Notes: generated by a model from the sequence alone, not told the origin. 64,000 bases of DNA from Saccharothrix australiensis (GCF_003634935.1 NZ_RBXO01000001.1:1885501-1949500), one strand, 5' to 3'. Counted from the first letter of the stretch, positions 17,835 to 27,802 are shown. Translations and numbers: made by a program.

Positions 17835-19331
17835 TCAGCCCTTCGCCGCGATGTCCGCCAGCACCGCCGCCAACGTCCGCACCGGAACCCCGGTCCCGCC
17901 CTTGGTCGTGTACCCGTAAGGGGCACCGGTGTGGTACGACGGCCCCGCGATGTCGACGTGCGCCCACGGCACGCCCTCCGCCACGAACTCCCGGAGGAAC
18001 AGCCCGGCGGCGAGCATCCCGCCGAACCGGTGCCCGGCGACGTTCGCGATGTCGGCCAGCCGCGAGTCCAGGTCGCCCCGCAACTCCTCCGGCAGCGGCA
18101 TGGCCCACGCCTGCTCGCCCACGGCCCGGCCCAGCGCGGCCACGCGGTCGCGGAACTCGTCCGACCCCATGACGCCCGACGTCCGCTTGCCCAGCGCCAC
18201 GATCTGCGCGCCGGTCAGGGTGGACGTCTCGATCAGGTAGTCCGGGCCGTCCTCGCACGCCCGGACGATCGCGTCGGACAGCACCAGCCGGCCCTCGGCG
18301 TCGGTGTTGAGCACCTCGACGGTCTTGCCGCCGTACATGGTCAGCACGTCACCCGGCCGGTACGCGGTGCCGGACGGCATGTTCTCGGCCAGCGGCGCCC
18401 AGGCCGTGACCTCCAGCGGGTACTTGAGCTTGGCCGCGAGCACGACGGTGGCGATCACGGCGGCGGCGCCGCTCATGTCGGAGGTCATCTCGTCCATGCC
18501 GGCGGCCGGCTTGATCGAGATGCCGCCGGTGTCGAACGTGATGCCCTTGCCGACCAGCGCGACCTTCTTGGCGGCCTTGGGGCCGCGGTAGGTGATGCGG
18601 ACCAGGCGCGGCGGGCGGGCCGAGCCGCCGCCGACGCCGAGGATGCCGCCGAAGCCCTGCTTGCGCAGCGCCTTCTCGTCCAGCACCTCGACCTCGACGC
18701 CGTCGAGGCCCTTGGCCAGCGCGGTGGCGCGCTCGGCGAACGACGCCGGGAACAGGTCGTTCGGCGGGGTGTTGATCAGGTCGCGGGTCGCGGTGACGGC
18801 CTCGGCGATCGCGGTGGACGCCTTCACGACGGCGCGGTGCGCCTTGGTGGTGCCCTCGGCGGGCGCGAGGAGGTCGACGCGGGCCACCGGCGCGTCGCCG
18901 TTCGAGGACTTGTAGGCGGTGAACTGGTACGCGCCGAGCAGCGTGCCCTCGACGGCCGCGCCGAGGTGCAGCGCGGACAGCGTCGTCACGGCGCGCTTCT
19001 TGCCGGTCAGCGCGCGGGCGGCGGCGCCGGACGCCCGCCGCACCTGCTCCTCGTCCACGACGCCGTCGGTGGGCTTGCCGAGGCCCACGGCGATGAGGAC
19101 CGGCGCGGTGAGCTTGCCGAATGTGGGCAAGGTCACGACCTCGTCGGCCTTGCCGGTGGCGCCCACGGTGCCGAGGACGTCGAGCAGGCCGCCGTCGAAC
19201 GCGGCGTCGACCGCGTCGGCGGCGCCCGTGAGGGCGAGCCCGTCCGGGCCCTGGATGGTGCCCACCACGACGACGTCGGCGGTGGTAGTGCTCGGGTCAC
19301 TGTCGGTGATGGCCAGCTTGGGCGCGGTCAC
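17835..19331 (-). CDS. pepA: Leucyl aminopeptidase (M17)
   Basis: The 498-residue product is a cytosolic di-metal aminopeptidase of family M17. The metal and substrate residues are present in [16 protein letters not shown] (Lys and Asp), [12 protein letters not shown] (Asp) and the family signature NTDAEGRL (Asp/Glu and Arg). The N-terminal macro-like domain is normal in length. The start is placed at GTG 19331, with AAGGAG five bases upstream. The frame stays open to 19460 but the extra residues look non-coding. It is convergent with the 106-residue gene and divergent from the APC permease. Confidence 0.95.
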   Translation of the reverse strand: MTAPKLAITDSDPSTTTADVVVVGTIQGPDGLALTGAADAVDAAFDGGLLDVLGTVGATGKADEVVTLPTFGKLTAPVLIAVGLGKPTDGVVDEEQVRRASGAAARALTGKKRAVTTLSALHLGAAVEGTLLGAYQFTAYKSSNGDAPVARVDLLAPAEGTTKAHRAVVKASTAIAEAVTATRDLINTPPNDLFPASFAERATALAKGLDGVEVEVLDEKALRKQGFGGILGVGGGSARPPRLVRITYRGPKAAKKVALVGKGITFDTGGISIKPAAGMDEMTSDMSGAAAVIATVVLAAKLKYPLEVTAWAPLAENMPSGTAYRPGDVLTMYGGKTVEVLNTDAEGRLVLSDAIVRACEDGPDYLIETSTLTGAQIVALGKRTSGVMGSDEFRDRVAALGRAVGEQAWAMPLPEELRGDLDSRLADIANVAGHRFGGMLAAGLFLREFVAEGVPWAHVDIAGPSYHTGAPYGYTTKGGTGVPVRTLAAVLADIAAKG

Positions 19332-19527
19332 TGCGGCTCCTTGACGTGGTCCTCCCGGCACTTCCTGGTCGTGCGGCGGGAACGTGGGTGGATCGTGACG
19401 AATGCTAAAGGTCTCGTTGACCGGGGTGACCGCGGTCCCTTCGATAGCGGGGAGTAACAATTAACACGATCGTTGGACAACCGGGTGGGCGTTCGCAGTC
19501 ACCCTGTCCGTATGTCACCGTGGTGCG

Positions 19528-20718
19528 GTGACAGTCACGCCCCGTGCCGGGGCCGTCGTGCTCGGACTCGGCGCGACGCTGGGAGCCGGCATCCTGCTCG
19601 GGTTCGCGCCCGCCGCCGCCCTGGCGGGCCCGTGGTTCCCGCTCGCGTCGGCCCTCGCCGCCCTCGCCGCGCTGTGCTGCGCGTACTCCACCGCGGACCA
19701 GCACCGTGCCTACCCGGACGCGTCCGGCGGCTACGCCTACATCCGCAACCAACTCGGGCCGTGGCCTGCCCGGCTCGGCGCGGGCGCGCACCTGATCGGA
19801 CGGGCGGGCCTGGCCGCCGCGATCGCCGGCGCGTTCGGCTCCTACGCGCTGCCCGAGGACCGGGTGCTGGGTGGCGTCGTCCTCCTGGCGGCCACGGCGC
19901 TGGCCGGCAGGCACCTGCGCGGGCTCGTCGGGTGGGCCTCCGCGCTGCTCGTGCTCGGTGTGCTGGCGATGGTCGCGCTGGTGTGCTTCTCGGTCGCGCC
20001 GCCGGTCAACCCGACGCCGGTCGACGGCTCCGGCTTCGACGGGGTCATGGGCGCGGCCGGCGTGCTGTTCGTCGTGTTCACCGGGTTCGAGCGGGTGACC
20101 GCGCCGGCGCGCGGCGACCGGGTCTTCCCGGCCCGCGCGCTGCGGGTCGCGCTGCCCGTGCTGATCGGCGTGGTGCTGCTGGTCGCCTCGGCCGTCGGGG
20201 CGGCCCTGCTGCGCCAGCTCGGCGCGGCCCGGCTGGCGCTGTCGCCCGCGCCGCTGCGGGACGCGCTGATCGCCGCCGACGGTCGTGCCCTGGTACCGGT
20301 CCTGGCCCTCGGCGTGACCGTCGCGAGCGCGTCGGCGCTGGTGTTCGTGCTGGCCGGCGCGCGGCGGACGCTCGCCGGGCTGGTCGAGACCGGTGACCTG
20401 CCCGCGCTGCGCGGGCGGTGGCCGCTGGACGTGATCGCCCTCGCGCTGTCGCTCGGCGCGTTCCTGCTGCTGACGCCGACCACGGCGCTCGCCGTCGGCG
20501 CGTGCGGCACCGCGTTCTACTACGGCTTCACGAACGCGTCCGCCCGCGTGCTGCTCCAGGAGGACCGGACGTGGCCCATGCGCACGGCGTGCCTGGGCCT
20601 CGGGCTGTGCGTGCTGCTCGCCATGAACGCGCCCGCCGACGCCTTGGTCGTAACCGGGGTGGGGACCCTGGTGGCGGCGGGGCTGCTGGGCGTCCGGGCG
20701 CGCCAGCCGGTGGGGTAG
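19528..20718 (+). CDS. APC-family amino acid permease-like transporter
   Basis: A 396-residue integral membrane protein with about 11-12 hydrophobic segments. The N-terminal [19 protein letters not shown] matches the unwound helix-1 motif of APC superfamily transporters. The substrate cannot be deduced. GTG 19528 is the first reasonable start, but the upstream TATGTC box gives an imprecise leaderless spacing, so the start may shift by a few codons. It lies between pepA and ilvE and is not part of the widely conserved gene order. Confidence 0.85.
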   Translation: MTVTPRAGAVVLGLGATLGAGILLGFAPAAALAGPWFPLASALAALAALCCAYSTADQHRAYPDASGGYAYIRNQLGPWPARLGAGAHLIGRAGLAAAIAGAFGSYALPEDRVLGGVVLLAATALAGRHLRGLVGWASALLVLGVLAMVALVCFSVAPPVNPTPVDGSGFDGVMGAAGVLFVVFTGFERVTAPARGDRVFPARALRVALPVLIGVVLLVASAVGAALLRQLGAARLALSPAPLRDALIAADGRALVPVLALGVTVASASALVFVLAGARRTLAGLVETGDLPALRGRWPLDVIALALSLGAFLLLTPTTALAVGACGTAFYYGFTNASARVLLQEDRTWPMRTACLGLGLCVLLAMNAPADALVVTGVGTLVAAGLLGVRARQPVG

Positions 20719-20755
20719 CCGGGCGTCCGGCGCGCTCCCGATCGGGTGCCGCGAG

Positions 20756-20878
20756 GGTCGTCCGGGGCGTGGAACCGTGCCGGTGCGCCCCGCGCCGGGT
20801 CGTCCGGGGCGTGGATACCGTGCCGGTGCGCCCGCGCCCGGTCGCCTGGGGTGGGGACAGCGTGCCGAGGGCACCGCC
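20756..20878. repeat. Three degenerate 42-bp tandem units
   Basis: Units start at 20756, 20798 and 20840 with GGTCGTCCGGGGCGTGGA-like sequence followed by CCGTGCCGGTGCGCCC. The third is more diverged. They fill most of the space between the permease gene and ilvE. Confidence 0.75.
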
Positions 20879-20969
20879 CCCGGAGCCGTGCCGCGCCCAC
20901 CGCGCATTCGGCCGCCCGAGCGCCGGGACGACGATTTTCCGATGTCGCGGCGCGGGTTACTGTGCTGGC

Positions 20970-22070
20970 ATGACGACCGCGTTGCCTTTCACCCGGACCA
21001 CCAACCCGCAGCCGGCGACCCCGGAACGGGTCGCGGAGGTACTCGCCGCACCGGGCTTCGGGCAGCACTTCACCGACCACATGGTGACGATCCGCTGGAA
21101 CCGCGACCAGGGCTGGCACGACGCCGCTGTCGAGCCCTACCACTCGCTGGAGCTGGACCCGGCGGCCATGGTGCTGCACTACGGCCAGGCGATCTTCGAA
21201 GGGCTCAAGGCGTACCGCCGGCCCGACGGCTCGATCGCGTCCTTCCGCCCGCAGGCGAACGCCGAGCGCTTCCGCGCGTCGGCCCGCCGCCTCGCCATGC
21301 CCGAACTGCCCGACGAGCTGTTCCTGGGGTCCATCCGCGAACTGCTGGCCGTGGACGGCCGGTGGGTGCCCTCGGTCGCCGAGGAGTCGCTGTACCTGCG
21401 GCCGTTCATGTACTCGACGGAGGCGAGCCTGGGCGTGCGGCCCGCGAACGAGTACGCGTACGTGCTCATCGCGTCGCCCGCCGGGTCGTACTTCGCGGGT
21501 GGCCTCAAGCCGGTGACGGTGTGGCTGTCCACCGAGTACGTGCGCGCGTCGCCGGGCGGCACGGGCGCGGCCAAGTTCGCGGGCAACTACGCGGCGTCGC
21601 TGGTGGCGCAGGCGCAGGCCGCCGAGCAGGGCTGCGACCAGGTGGTGTGGCTGGACGCCGTCGAGCGCCGCTGGGTCGAGGAGATGGGCGGCATGAACCT
21701 GTTCTTCGTCCTCGGCTCGGGGCCGGGCGCGCGGGTCGTCACGCCGGAGCTGTCCGGTGCGCTGCTGCCCGGCATCACGCGGGACTCGCTGCTGCGCCTG
21801 GCCGCCGACCTCGGGTACGGCGTCGAGGAGCGCCGCTTCTCCACCGAGGAGTGGGAGAAGAAGGCGGAGTCGGGCGAGCTGACCGAGGTGTTCGCGTGCG
21901 GCACGGCGGCGGTGATCACCCCGGTCGGGCACGTCAAGCACGCCGGGGGCGAGTTCAGCGTGTCGGGTGGGGCCACGGGCGAGGTGACGCTGCGCCTGCG
22001 GGAGCGGTTGACCGGCATCCAGCAGGGGCTGGTCGAGGACCCGCACGGGTGGATGACCGCGCTGGGCTGA
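20970..22070 (+). CDS. ilvE: Branched-chain amino acid aminotransferase
   Basis: The 366-residue class IV PLP aminotransferase interconverts Leu, Ile and Val with their keto acids. The PLP lysine lies in [15 protein letters not shown], and the downstream [11 protein letters not shown] segment is typical of the family. ATG 20970 lies six bases after TACTGT (20958-20963) with no ribosome site, indicating a leaderless mRNA. The divergent cob genes are on its far side, as in mycobacteria. Confidence 0.96.
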   Translation: MTTALPFTRTTNPQPATPERVAEVLAAPGFGQHFTDHMVTIRWNRDQGWHDAAVEPYHSLELDPAAMVLHYGQAIFEGLKAYRRPDGSIASFRPQANAERFRASARRLAMPELPDELFLGSIRELLAVDGRWVPSVAEESLYLRPFMYSTEASLGVRPANEYAYVLIASPAGSYFAGGLKPVTVWLSTEYVRASPGGTGAAKFAGNYAASLVAQAQAAEQGCDQVVWLDAVERRWVEEMGGMNLFFVLGSGPGARVVTPELSGALLPGITRDSLLRLAADLGYGVEERRFSTEEWEKKAESGELTEVFACGTAAVITPVGHVKHAGGEFSVSGGATGEVTLRLRERLTGIQQGLVEDPHGWMTALG

Positions 22071-22124
22071 CCCGCCGCGGGGTCGTCGCCGGTGGGTCGA
22101 CGCGGCTCGACCGACGCCGATCGG

Positions 22125-22838
22125 TCAGCGCAGGGCGCAGACGGCGAGCACCACGAGGCTCGCCGTCTCGCACGCCGCGCCGAGCACGTCCCCGGTGATC
22201 CCGCCGAACCGCCGACCGGTGTGCCGGACCAGCAGCAGCACCAGCGCACCGGCCAGCGCCACCGCGATCGGGCCGTGCCAGGGCGCGACGAAGAACCCCG
22301 CCACGGCCAGGGCGAGCCACCAGAGCAGCGCGGTGTGCGGCGGCTGCGTGCCCGCCACCAGCGCGCCCAGCCCCTCCGGACGGGCGGCCGGAACGCCCCG
22401 CAGGCAGCACAGGGCGAACGCCGCGCGCCCGGTCGCCGCCGCCAGCACCACGGCGGGCCACGGCGCCGCCGGCAGCGCGGCGGCCTGCCCGCCGAGCACC
22501 ACCAGCAGCGCCACCACCGCGAACGGTCCCGCGCCGCCGTCCTTCATCACGGCCAGGGCCCGTTCCGGCGGTCCGTAGCAGCCGAGGCCGTCGGCGGTGT
22601 CGGCCAGGCCGTCCAGGTGCATCCCGCGCGTGGCCAGCGCCAGCCCGCCGACGGTGAGGAAACCCGCGAGCAGCGCGGGCGCGCCCAGCCACACCAGGCC
22701 GTGGAGCACGCCCGCCGCCGCGAGGCCGAGCAGCGCGCCGACGAACGGCGCGCACGTGATCGCCCGCCGGGCCGCGCGCCCGTCGACCGCGTCGACCCGG
22801 ACGGGCAGCACGGTCAACCACGACAGCGCCAGGCGCAT
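22125..22838 (-). CDS. cobS: Cobalamin-5'-phosphate synthase
   Basis: The 237-residue integral membrane enzyme joins adenosylcobinamide-GDP and alpha-ribazole phosphate. The Asp-rich metal motif HLDGLADTADG is present near residue 75, followed by several hydrophobic segments. ATG 22838 overlaps the cobT stop as ATGA, so translation is coupled. With cobT and cobU it makes the last steps of cobamide nucleotide-loop assembly. Confidence 0.94.
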   Translation of the reverse strand: MRLALSWLTVLPVRVDAVDGRAARRAITCAPFVGALLGLAAAGVLHGLVWLGAPALLAGFLTVGGLALATRGMHLDGLADTADGLGCYGPPERALAVMKDGGAGPFAVVALLVVLGGQAAALPAAPWPAVVLAAATGRAAFALCCLRGVPAARPEGLGALVAGTQPPHTALLWWLALAVAGFFVAPWHGPIAVALAGALVLLLVRHTGRRFGGITGDVLGAACETASLVVLAVCALR

Positions 22839-23875
22839 CAGGCCGGCCCGGAGACGCCCGCGCCGTCGAAGGTCGCCATCTCCGCCAGGACCTTCGTCGC
22901 CATCGCCACCAGCGGCAGCGCGGCCACCGCGCCGGAACCCTCGCCCAGGCGCAGGTCGAAGTCGAGCAGCGGCTCCAGGCTCAGGTGGTTCAGCGCGAGG
23001 GCGTGCGCGGGCTCCGCCGACCGGTGCCCGGCGACCCACCACTCGCGCGCGCCCGGCGCGAGCTCCTCCGCCACGAGCGCCGCCGCGCCCACCACCACGC
23101 CGTCGAGGACGACCGGGGTGCGCCGCACGGCCGCCTGGGCGAGGAAGCCCGCGATGGCGGCCAGGTCCGCGCCGGAGGCGGTGGCCAGGAGCTGCACGGG
23201 GTCGTCGAGCACCGGGCGCGCCCGGCGCAGGGCGTCGCGGATCGCCGCCGTCTTGCGCATCCAGCCGCGGTCGTCGATGCCCGTGCCGCGGCCGACGACC
23301 GCGACCGGCTCCGCACCGGTCAGCGCCGCGATCAGCACGGCGGCCGGGGTGGTGTTGCCGATGCCCATGTCGCCGGCGACGAGGACGTCCGCCCCGCCGT
23401 CGACCTCCTCGTCCGCGAGCCGGCGGCCCAGCTCGACCGCCCGCTCCGCCTCCTCGCGGGTCAGGGCGTCCTCGCGGTCGATCGACCCCGAGCCCCGGCG
23501 GACCTTGTGGTCGCCCACGGCCGTGTCGGAGTCGACGGCGACGTCCACCACGCGCACCGTGGCGCCCGCCACGGTGGCCAGCACGTTCACCGCCGCGCCG
23601 CCGGCCAGGAAGTTGGCCACCATCTGACCGGTGACCTCGGCGGGGTAGGCCGACACGCCGTGCCGCGCCACCCCGTGGTCACCGGCGAACACCACCACGC
23701 GGGGCCGCGTGAACGGCCGGGGCGGGCACTCGCCCTGGCACGCGGCCACCCAGACGCCCAGCTCCTCCAGCTTGCCCAGCGAGCCCGCGGGTTTCGTCAA
23801 CGCGGCGTGCCGGGCGACGGCCTGGCGGCGGACGTCCTCGTTCGGCGGCTCGACGGACGGGAACACGATGGTCAC
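22838..23875 (-). CDS. cobT: Nicotinate-nucleotide--dimethylbenzimidazole phosphoribosyltransferase
   Basis: The 345-residue enzyme makes alpha-ribazole phosphate for the cobamide lower ligand. Family motifs are [37 protein letters not shown] and the C-terminal LGEGSGAV with the catalytic Glu. GTG 23875 overlaps the cobU stop as GTGA. The three genes form a compact cobU-cobT-cobS unit. Confidence 0.95.
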   Translation of the reverse strand: MTIVFPSVEPPNEDVRRQAVARHAALTKPAGSLGKLEELGVWVAACQGECPPRPFTRPRVVVFAGDHGVARHGVSAYPAEVTGQMVANFLAGGAAVNVLATVAGATVRVVDVAVDSDTAVGDHKVRRGSGSIDREDALTREEAERAVELGRRLADEEVDGGADVLVAGDMGIGNTTPAAVLIAALTGAEPVAVVGRGTGIDDRGWMRKTAAIRDALRRARPVLDDPVQLLATASGADLAAIAGFLAQAAVRRTPVVLDGVVVGAAALVAEELAPGAREWWVAGHRSAEPAHALALNHLSLEPLLDFDLRLGEGSGAVAALPLVAMATKVLAEMATFDGAGVSGPA

Positions 23876-24441
23876 CGACTACCTCCGGCTTCGCGCAGTC
23901 GCAGTGGGATTCCGGCGACGACCAGCAGCACCTCGTCGCAGACCTCGGCCAGCCGCGCGTTGAGCGAGCCGAGGTGATCGCGGAAGAGCCTGCCAGAGCG
24001 GGTGCCGGGCACCACGCCGAGGCCGACCTCGGCGGACACCAGCACCAGTCGGGCGCGGGTCTGCGACACGGCGTCCACGAGGGCCGCGCAGTGCTCGTCC
24101 ACCTGGTCGGAGCCGCGGCCCTCCCACGCGCCCGCGTCGTCCAGCGCGCCGGTCAGCCAGGTCGCCACGTCGTCCACGAGGATCGCCGGATCGGTCTCGG
24201 CGGTGGCCGTGAGCAGGGCGACGAGGTCGCGGGGGGCCGGTGCCTCGACGGTGTGCCAGGTGGCGGGGCGGCGGGCCACGTGCCGGGCGATGCGCTCGTC
24301 CCAGTCGGCGTCGTCCGGGTAGCGGCGGGCGGTGGCGACGTAGGTGACCGCGTCGTCGGTCACCAGCCCTTCGGCGTGGGCGGACTTCCCCGACCGCGCA
24401 CCGCCCAGCACGAGTGTCCGACGCGTCACACCGCGCTCCAT
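23872..24441 (-). CDS. cobU: Adenosylcobinamide kinase/guanylyltransferase
   Basis: The 189-residue bifunctional enzyme phosphorylates adenosylcobinamide and adds GMP. The P-loop GGARSGKS (residues 13-20) and the guanylylated His region ([10 protein letters not shown], His54) are both present. The start is ATG 24441, and a GTG four codons later is also possible. It is divergent from the small gene at 24510, and the short gap must hold both promoters. Confidence 0.93.
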   Translation of the reverse strand: MERGVTRRTLVLGGARSGKSAHAEGLVTDDAVTYVATARRYPDDADWDERIARHVARRPATWHTVEAPAPRDLVALLTATAETDPAILVDDVATWLTGALDDAGAWEGRGSDQVDEHCAALVDAVSQTRARLVLVSAEVGLGVVPGTRSGRLFRDHLGSLNARLAEVCDEVLLVVAGIPLRLREAGGSR

Positions 24442-24509
24442 CCGGGTTTTCGAGGGACCTAGCCTGACCGGTGAACGTTACCCGGCGGGACAGCACCGAG
24501 GAGGCCGTC

Positions 24510-24710
24510 ATGGAGTACCGCTGGCGGTACCAGGACGAGCAGGGGCGGGAGGTCGACGGGCCGGCGGAGGTCTTCGCGGACCAGACGGCGGCCGAGGAGT
24601 GGTTCAGCTCGGTGTGGCAGTCGCTGGCCGAGGCGGGGGTGGCCCAGGTGACCCTGTTGCGCAGCGAGTCCGAGGTGTACGGGCCGATGTCGTTGTCCCC
24701 GGCCGAGTGA
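24510..24710 (+). CDS. Small conserved acidic protein, unknown function
   Basis: A 66-residue protein (MEYRWRYQDEQGREVDG onward) with the composition of a small cytoplasmic protein and a genuine codon bias. ATG 24510 has GAGGAGG five bases upstream. An in-frame GTG at 24471, five bases after TAGCCT, could give a 79-residue leaderless version. No family function is known to me. Confidence 0.7.
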   Translation: MEYRWRYQDEQGREVDGPAEVFADQTAAEEWFSSVWQSLAEAGVAQVTLLRSESEVYGPMSLSPAE

Positions 24711-24835
24711 GCCTTCGGCTCGCCCGGCACCGGAGCGTCGGGCATTGGTTCGGCGGCATTGGTTCGGCGGGCTTTCGCCGAGGGTGAAAGCGCCGCTGAC
24801 GCGTCCGGCTTGTGGGCGACCGGGCGCGTCGGGCT

Positions 24836-25009
24836 TCAGATGGCGCGCACGGTTTCGAACAGGCCATTGGATTCCACTGGTGCCAGGGCTGTCAGCGCGC
24901 CCCCGATGAAGGCCGTGCCGGGTCGGAGCCCGTCGTTGTCGGAGGTGTGGCCAGCGAGCAGTACGGCTTTCAATCGTGTGCCGCATTGAAGACCTGTCGA
25001 AGCTCGCAC
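24836..25009 (-). CDS. Candidate small ORF 2 (57 residues), divergent from HTH gene
   Basis: A frame from GTG 25009 to TGA 24836 encodes about 57 residues including LKAVLLAGHTSDNDG and a C-terminal NGLFETVRAI. Third codon positions are mostly G or C and the second positions are mixed, as in real genes here. The start codon lies one codon after the TAG of small ORF 1 and in the same frame, so the two could be a single gene broken by a stop, or two coupled genes. A TTG at residue 13 is another possible start. Family unknown. Confidence 0.4.
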   Translation of the reverse strand: MRASTGLQCGTRLKAVLLAGHTSDNDGLRPGTAFIGGALTALAPVESNGLFETVRAI

Positions 25010-25012
25010 GCG

Positions 25013-25141
25013 CTAGTCGACGAACTGTGGATCGGCGAATTCGTAGATCCCGTCTGGGTTGACCTGCGACCTGAACGTGGCGTCGCTGTAGACCTTGAGG
25101 TGCGTAGAGTGATTGACGCCGCTCTCGCTATGCATCGTCAT
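25013..25141 (-). CDS. Candidate small ORF 1 (42 residues), divergent from HTH gene
   Basis: ATG 25141 to TAG 25013 encodes 42 residues starting MTMHSESGVNHSTHLKVYSD and ending YEFADPQFVD. About 85% of third positions are G or C, a clear coding signal in a stretch otherwise lower in GC. AGAAGG lies ten bases upstream. Only 22 bp separate its start from that of the HTH gene on the other strand. I do not recognise the peptide. It may be the target or partner of the divergent regulator. Confidence 0.5.
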   Translation of the reverse strand: MTMHSESGVNHSTHLKVYSDATFRSQVNPDGIYEFADPQFVD

Positions 25142-25163
25142 CTGTCGGCAACCTTCTTTCGAA

Positions 25164-25862
25164 GTGGGTGCGGGCCGGGGAGCGGCTGTTGCGGCCGCGA
25201 GGCAGTACGCCGGCTACTCCCTCACCCGTTTGGCTCAGGCGACCAGCTATTCGAAGTCGTACCTCGGGCTCGTCGAAACCGGTTTGAACCCGGTTACCCA
25301 TGAGGTGGTAGCGGCGTACGAACGAGCATTGGGGGTCGGTGTGTACCGCCCGGACATCAACCATCCGAGACTGATCAAGATCGAGGGCCCCGAGCACCTG
25401 CGGCACATCAGAGAGGCGGTGGAGGCAGGGGAGCCGGACATCTTCGCGCAGGGTCCGACGTCGAGTTCGATCGACGCGGCAGTGGCGCCCGTCCTGGGGG
25501 AGGCGGCCATCGAGAACTTCCGGCGGTGGGCCGTGAGCGGGGAGACCTCGACGCTGAGGGCCAACGCGGTGAGCATCCTGGGTTTCCTGCCGGGGCGGCG
25601 GAACGCCGACGTGGTCGTCGCCGTGCTGGAGTCGGACGCGGTCGTGCGGAGGTTGTGCCTGGCGTCGGAGGTCTCCCGGCTGACCCAGTGCGGCTGGGAG
25701 ACCGCCCTCCAGGTGGCGGACGACCCCACCACCGCGCCCGAACCCAGGAGGCTCGCCGGCAAGCTCGCCAAGGAAGCCGTCGACCCGAAGGACACCGAAT
25801 CGCGCTGGTGCGCCGGCTACCTGCTGCAGCGGATGGCGGCGGTCCTCGGCGCTGAGGACTGA
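25164..25862 (+). CDS. XRE-type HTH regulator with HEAT-like C-terminal domain
   Basis: The 232-residue product has a helix-turn-helix domain at about residues 8-60 (AAARQYAGYSLTRLAQATSY, then SYLGLVETGLNPVTHEVV). A middle linker follows, and from about residue 110 an alpha-helical region whose repeating ALRANAVSILGFL and VRRLCLASEVSRL blocks resemble HEAT/ARM repeats. GTG 25164 is preferred. The frame is open to TTG 25113, which would overlap the divergent small ORF. The role is unknown. The divergent placement suggests that it controls the two small ORFs. The locus is absent from the conserved order seen in relatives. Confidence 0.75.
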   Translation: MGAGRGAAVAAARQYAGYSLTRLAQATSYSKSYLGLVETGLNPVTHEVVAAYERALGVGVYRPDINHPRLIKIEGPEHLRHIREAVEAGEPDIFAQGPTSSSIDAAVAPVLGEAAIENFRRWAVSGETSTLRANAVSILGFLPGRRNADVVVAVLESDAVVRRLCLASEVSRLTQCGWETALQVADDPTTAPEPRRLAGKLAKEAVDPKDTESRWCAGYLLQRMAAVLGAED

Positions 25863-25882
25863 GGGCCGGAGCCCGCGAGGCC

Positions 25883-25914
25883 CGCCTCCGCCCGTCGACG
25901 TGAGGGCGGAGGCG
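25883..25914. terminator. Bidirectional terminator hairpin
   Basis: An 11-bp perfect stem (25883-25893 with 25904-25914) between the stops of the convergent HTH gene and aldo-keto reductase gene. Confidence 0.65.
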
Positions 25915-25926
25915 AGCCGGGCGGGA

Positions 25927-26913
25927 TCAGGGTGAGACGGTCAGCCGGGGGTCGGTTTCCACGACGCCGTCGAGGATCTCGTCGATCTTGGCGAGCAGTT
26001 CGGCTTCCAGCTTCACGCCGGCTGCCTTCACGTTCTCGTGCACCTGCTCCGGCCGGGAGGCCCCGATGATCGCCGAGGCGACGTTCGGGTTCTGGAGCAC
26101 CCACGCGACCGCGAGCTGCGCGAGGCTGAGACCGGCCTCCTCGGCGAGCGGCTTGAGCTGCTGGACCCTCGTCAGCACCTCGTCGTCGAGGAAGCGCGAG
26201 ATGAACTTCGAGCCTGCCTCGTCGGTGGCGCGCGAGCCGGCCGGCACGGGCCGGCCGGGGAGGTACTTGCCGGTCAGCACGCCCTGCGCGATGGGCGACC
26301 ACACGATCTGGCTGATGCCCTCGCGCTCGGAGGTCGGCACGACCTGCGACTCGATGACCCGCCACAGCATCGAGTACTGGGGCTGGTTGGAGATGAACGG
26401 GACGTTCAGCTCGCGGGCCAGCGCCGCGCCGCGCGCGATCTGGTCCGCGTTCCACTCCGACACGCCGATGTAGAGCGCCTTGCCCTGGCGGACGATGTCG
26501 GCGAACGCCTGCATCGTCTCCTCCAGCGGGACCGTCCGGTCGAAGCGGTGGGCCTGGTACAGGTCGACGTAGTCGGTCTGGAGGCGCTTGAGCGAGCCGT
26601 TGATGGACTCGTGGATGTGCTTGCGGCCGAGGCCCTTGTCGTTGGGGCCGCCGGGGCCGGTGGGCCAGAACACCTTGGTGAAGACTTCGAGCGACTCGCG
26701 GCGCTCGCCCTTCAGCGCGCGACCGAGCACCTCTTCGGCCTTCGTGTTCGCGTACACGTCGGCCGTGTCGAACGTGGTGATGCCGGCGTCCAGGGCGGCG
26801 CGGACACAGGCGGTGGCCTGCTCCTCCTCGACCTGGGAACCGTGGGTGAGCCAGTTGCCGTACGAGATCTCACTGATGTTGAGGCCGCTGCGGCCGAGGC
26901 GTCGGAACTCCAT
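25927..26913 (-). CDS. Aldo/keto reductase, Kv-beta-like
   Basis: The 328-residue NADPH-dependent reductase is of the aldo-keto superfamily, closest in pattern to Kv-beta/YghZ-type members (MEFRRLGRSGLNISEISYGN). The catalytic tetrad is visible: Asp and Tyr in FDTADVY, Lys in VFTKVFW and His in YQAHRF. The substrate is unknown. ATG 26913 lies seven bases after TAGACT (26921-26926, minus strand), so the transcript is probably leaderless. The frame upstream to 27084 has no coding character. It is an insertion relative to the conserved order. Confidence 0.9.
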   Translation of the reverse strand: MEFRRLGRSGLNISEISYGNWLTHGSQVEEEQATACVRAALDAGITTFDTADVYANTKAEEVLGRALKGERRESLEVFTKVFWPTGPGGPNDKGLGRKHIHESINGSLKRLQTDYVDLYQAHRFDRTVPLEETMQAFADIVRQGKALYIGVSEWNADQIARGAALARELNVPFISNQPQYSMLWRVIESQVVPTSEREGISQIVWSPIAQGVLTGKYLPGRPVPAGSRATDEAGSKFISRFLDDEVLTRVQQLKPLAEEAGLSLAQLAVAWVLQNPNVASAIIGASRPEQVHENVKAAGVKLEAELLAKIDEILDGVVETDPRLTVSP

Positions 26914-26999
26914 GTCCCGGAGTCTAGAGGTCGTTTGTGCTGCTAAATATGTTGAGGGGATGTGAGATGTGCTGTGCGCGGGTGGGTGTGTCCTGCGAG

Positions 27000-27068
27000 G
27001 TGGTGCGGTGCGGGGGTCGGGCCAAAGCGTGAAGGGCGTCCTCGCCGGACGGGCCGGCCGCCGAGGAC
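27000..27068. repeat. Dispersed non-coding module, copy 1
   Basis: The 45 bp from 27023 match 36332-36376 at all but two positions, and similarity continues weakly to the left. The module contains GAAGGGCGT and a partial hairpin (GTCCTCG with CGAGGAC). It lies between the aldo-keto reductase promoter and the DUF3043 terminator. Confidence 0.75.
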
Positions 27069-27073
27069 GGGGG

Positions 27074-27102
27074 CACTGCTTCAAGCTTCGCTTGGAGCAG
27101 TG
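27074..27102 (-). terminator. Hairpin downstream of the DUF3043 gene
   Basis: A 13-bp stem with one G-U pair (27074-27086 with 27090-27102) and a TTC loop, about 65 bp past the stop of the DUF3043 gene. It may act as a terminator. Confidence 0.5.
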
Positions 27103-27166
27103 GTCGTGTGAGGTGTGCGCGTGGCGCGGTTTGTCGGGTGTCGCGTAGGCGTTCCAGGGCTGAGGA

Positions 27167-27796
27167 TCAGACCTTGGCGCCGTAGGTCACGCGTGGCTTG
27201 GGGACGCGCAAGCGGCGGAGCTGGCTGGCTCGGATGAAGGAGTACCAGCCGATGGACAACCCTCGGGTGGTGTCCTGCGGGAACTTGCGTCGCACGCGCT
27301 TGGTCACCAGGCGGCCGAGCACGATGCCCTCCACGACCATCGCCAGCAGCATGAACGTCGTCAGGAGGGTCGCGTACTGCTGCACCTGCGGCGCGGGCAC
27401 CAGCAGGGCCACGAAGACCAGGATCGCCAACGGCATGAAGAGGCCCATGAGGTTGCGCCGGGAGTCGACCACGTCCCGGATGTACGCCTTCACCGGGCCC
27501 CGGTCGCGGGGCAGGAGGTACTTGTCCTCGCCGGCCATCATCCGCTGGCGGCGCTCCACGGCGGCGGCGCGGCGTTCTTCCTTCGACGCCTTGTTGCCGC
27601 GCATCCGCTTCAGCGCCTCGCGCTGCGTCCTCGGCGGCGGGGGGACCGGGCCCCGGCGCTTGCCCTCCGCCTCGCGGCGCTTGGGGGTGGGCTTCCCCTT
27701 GCCGGGGGTGCGCGCCGGGTCGACGGCCGTCACCTCCGCCGGGGTCTCATCGGCGGTCGGGGTGGCGTCGGCGGCGTTGCGGCGCAGGAACCTCAC
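27167..27796 (-). CDS. DUF3043 membrane protein
   Basis: A 209-residue actinobacterial protein with a basic, proline-rich N-terminal 100 residues, a conserved middle (MRGNKASKEERRAAAVERRQ, YLLPRDRGPVKAYIRDVVDSR) and two hydrophobic helices around residues 117-160. DUF3043 has no known function. It is conserved next to the glycerate kinase and erpA in mycobacteria, as here. GTG 27796 lies six bases after TACTCT on the minus strand, with no ribosome site, so it is likely leaderless. Confidence 0.9.
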   Translation of the reverse strand: MRFLRRNAADATPTADETPAEVTAVDPARTPGKGKPTPKRREAEGKRRGPVPPPPRTQREALKRMRGNKASKEERRAAAVERRQRMMAGEDKYLLPRDRGPVKAYIRDVVDSRRNLMGLFMPLAILVFVALLVPAPQVQQYATLLTTFMLLAMVVEGIVLGRLVTKRVRRKFPQDTTRGLSIGWYSFIRASQLRRLRVPKPRVTYGAKV

Positions 27797-27802
27797 GCCT
27801 CA

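Noticed and set aside
25113-25163. TTG 25113 as start of the HTH gene
   Set aside because: It would overlap the divergent small ORF and adds residues without a ribosome site; GTG 25164 begins the domain.
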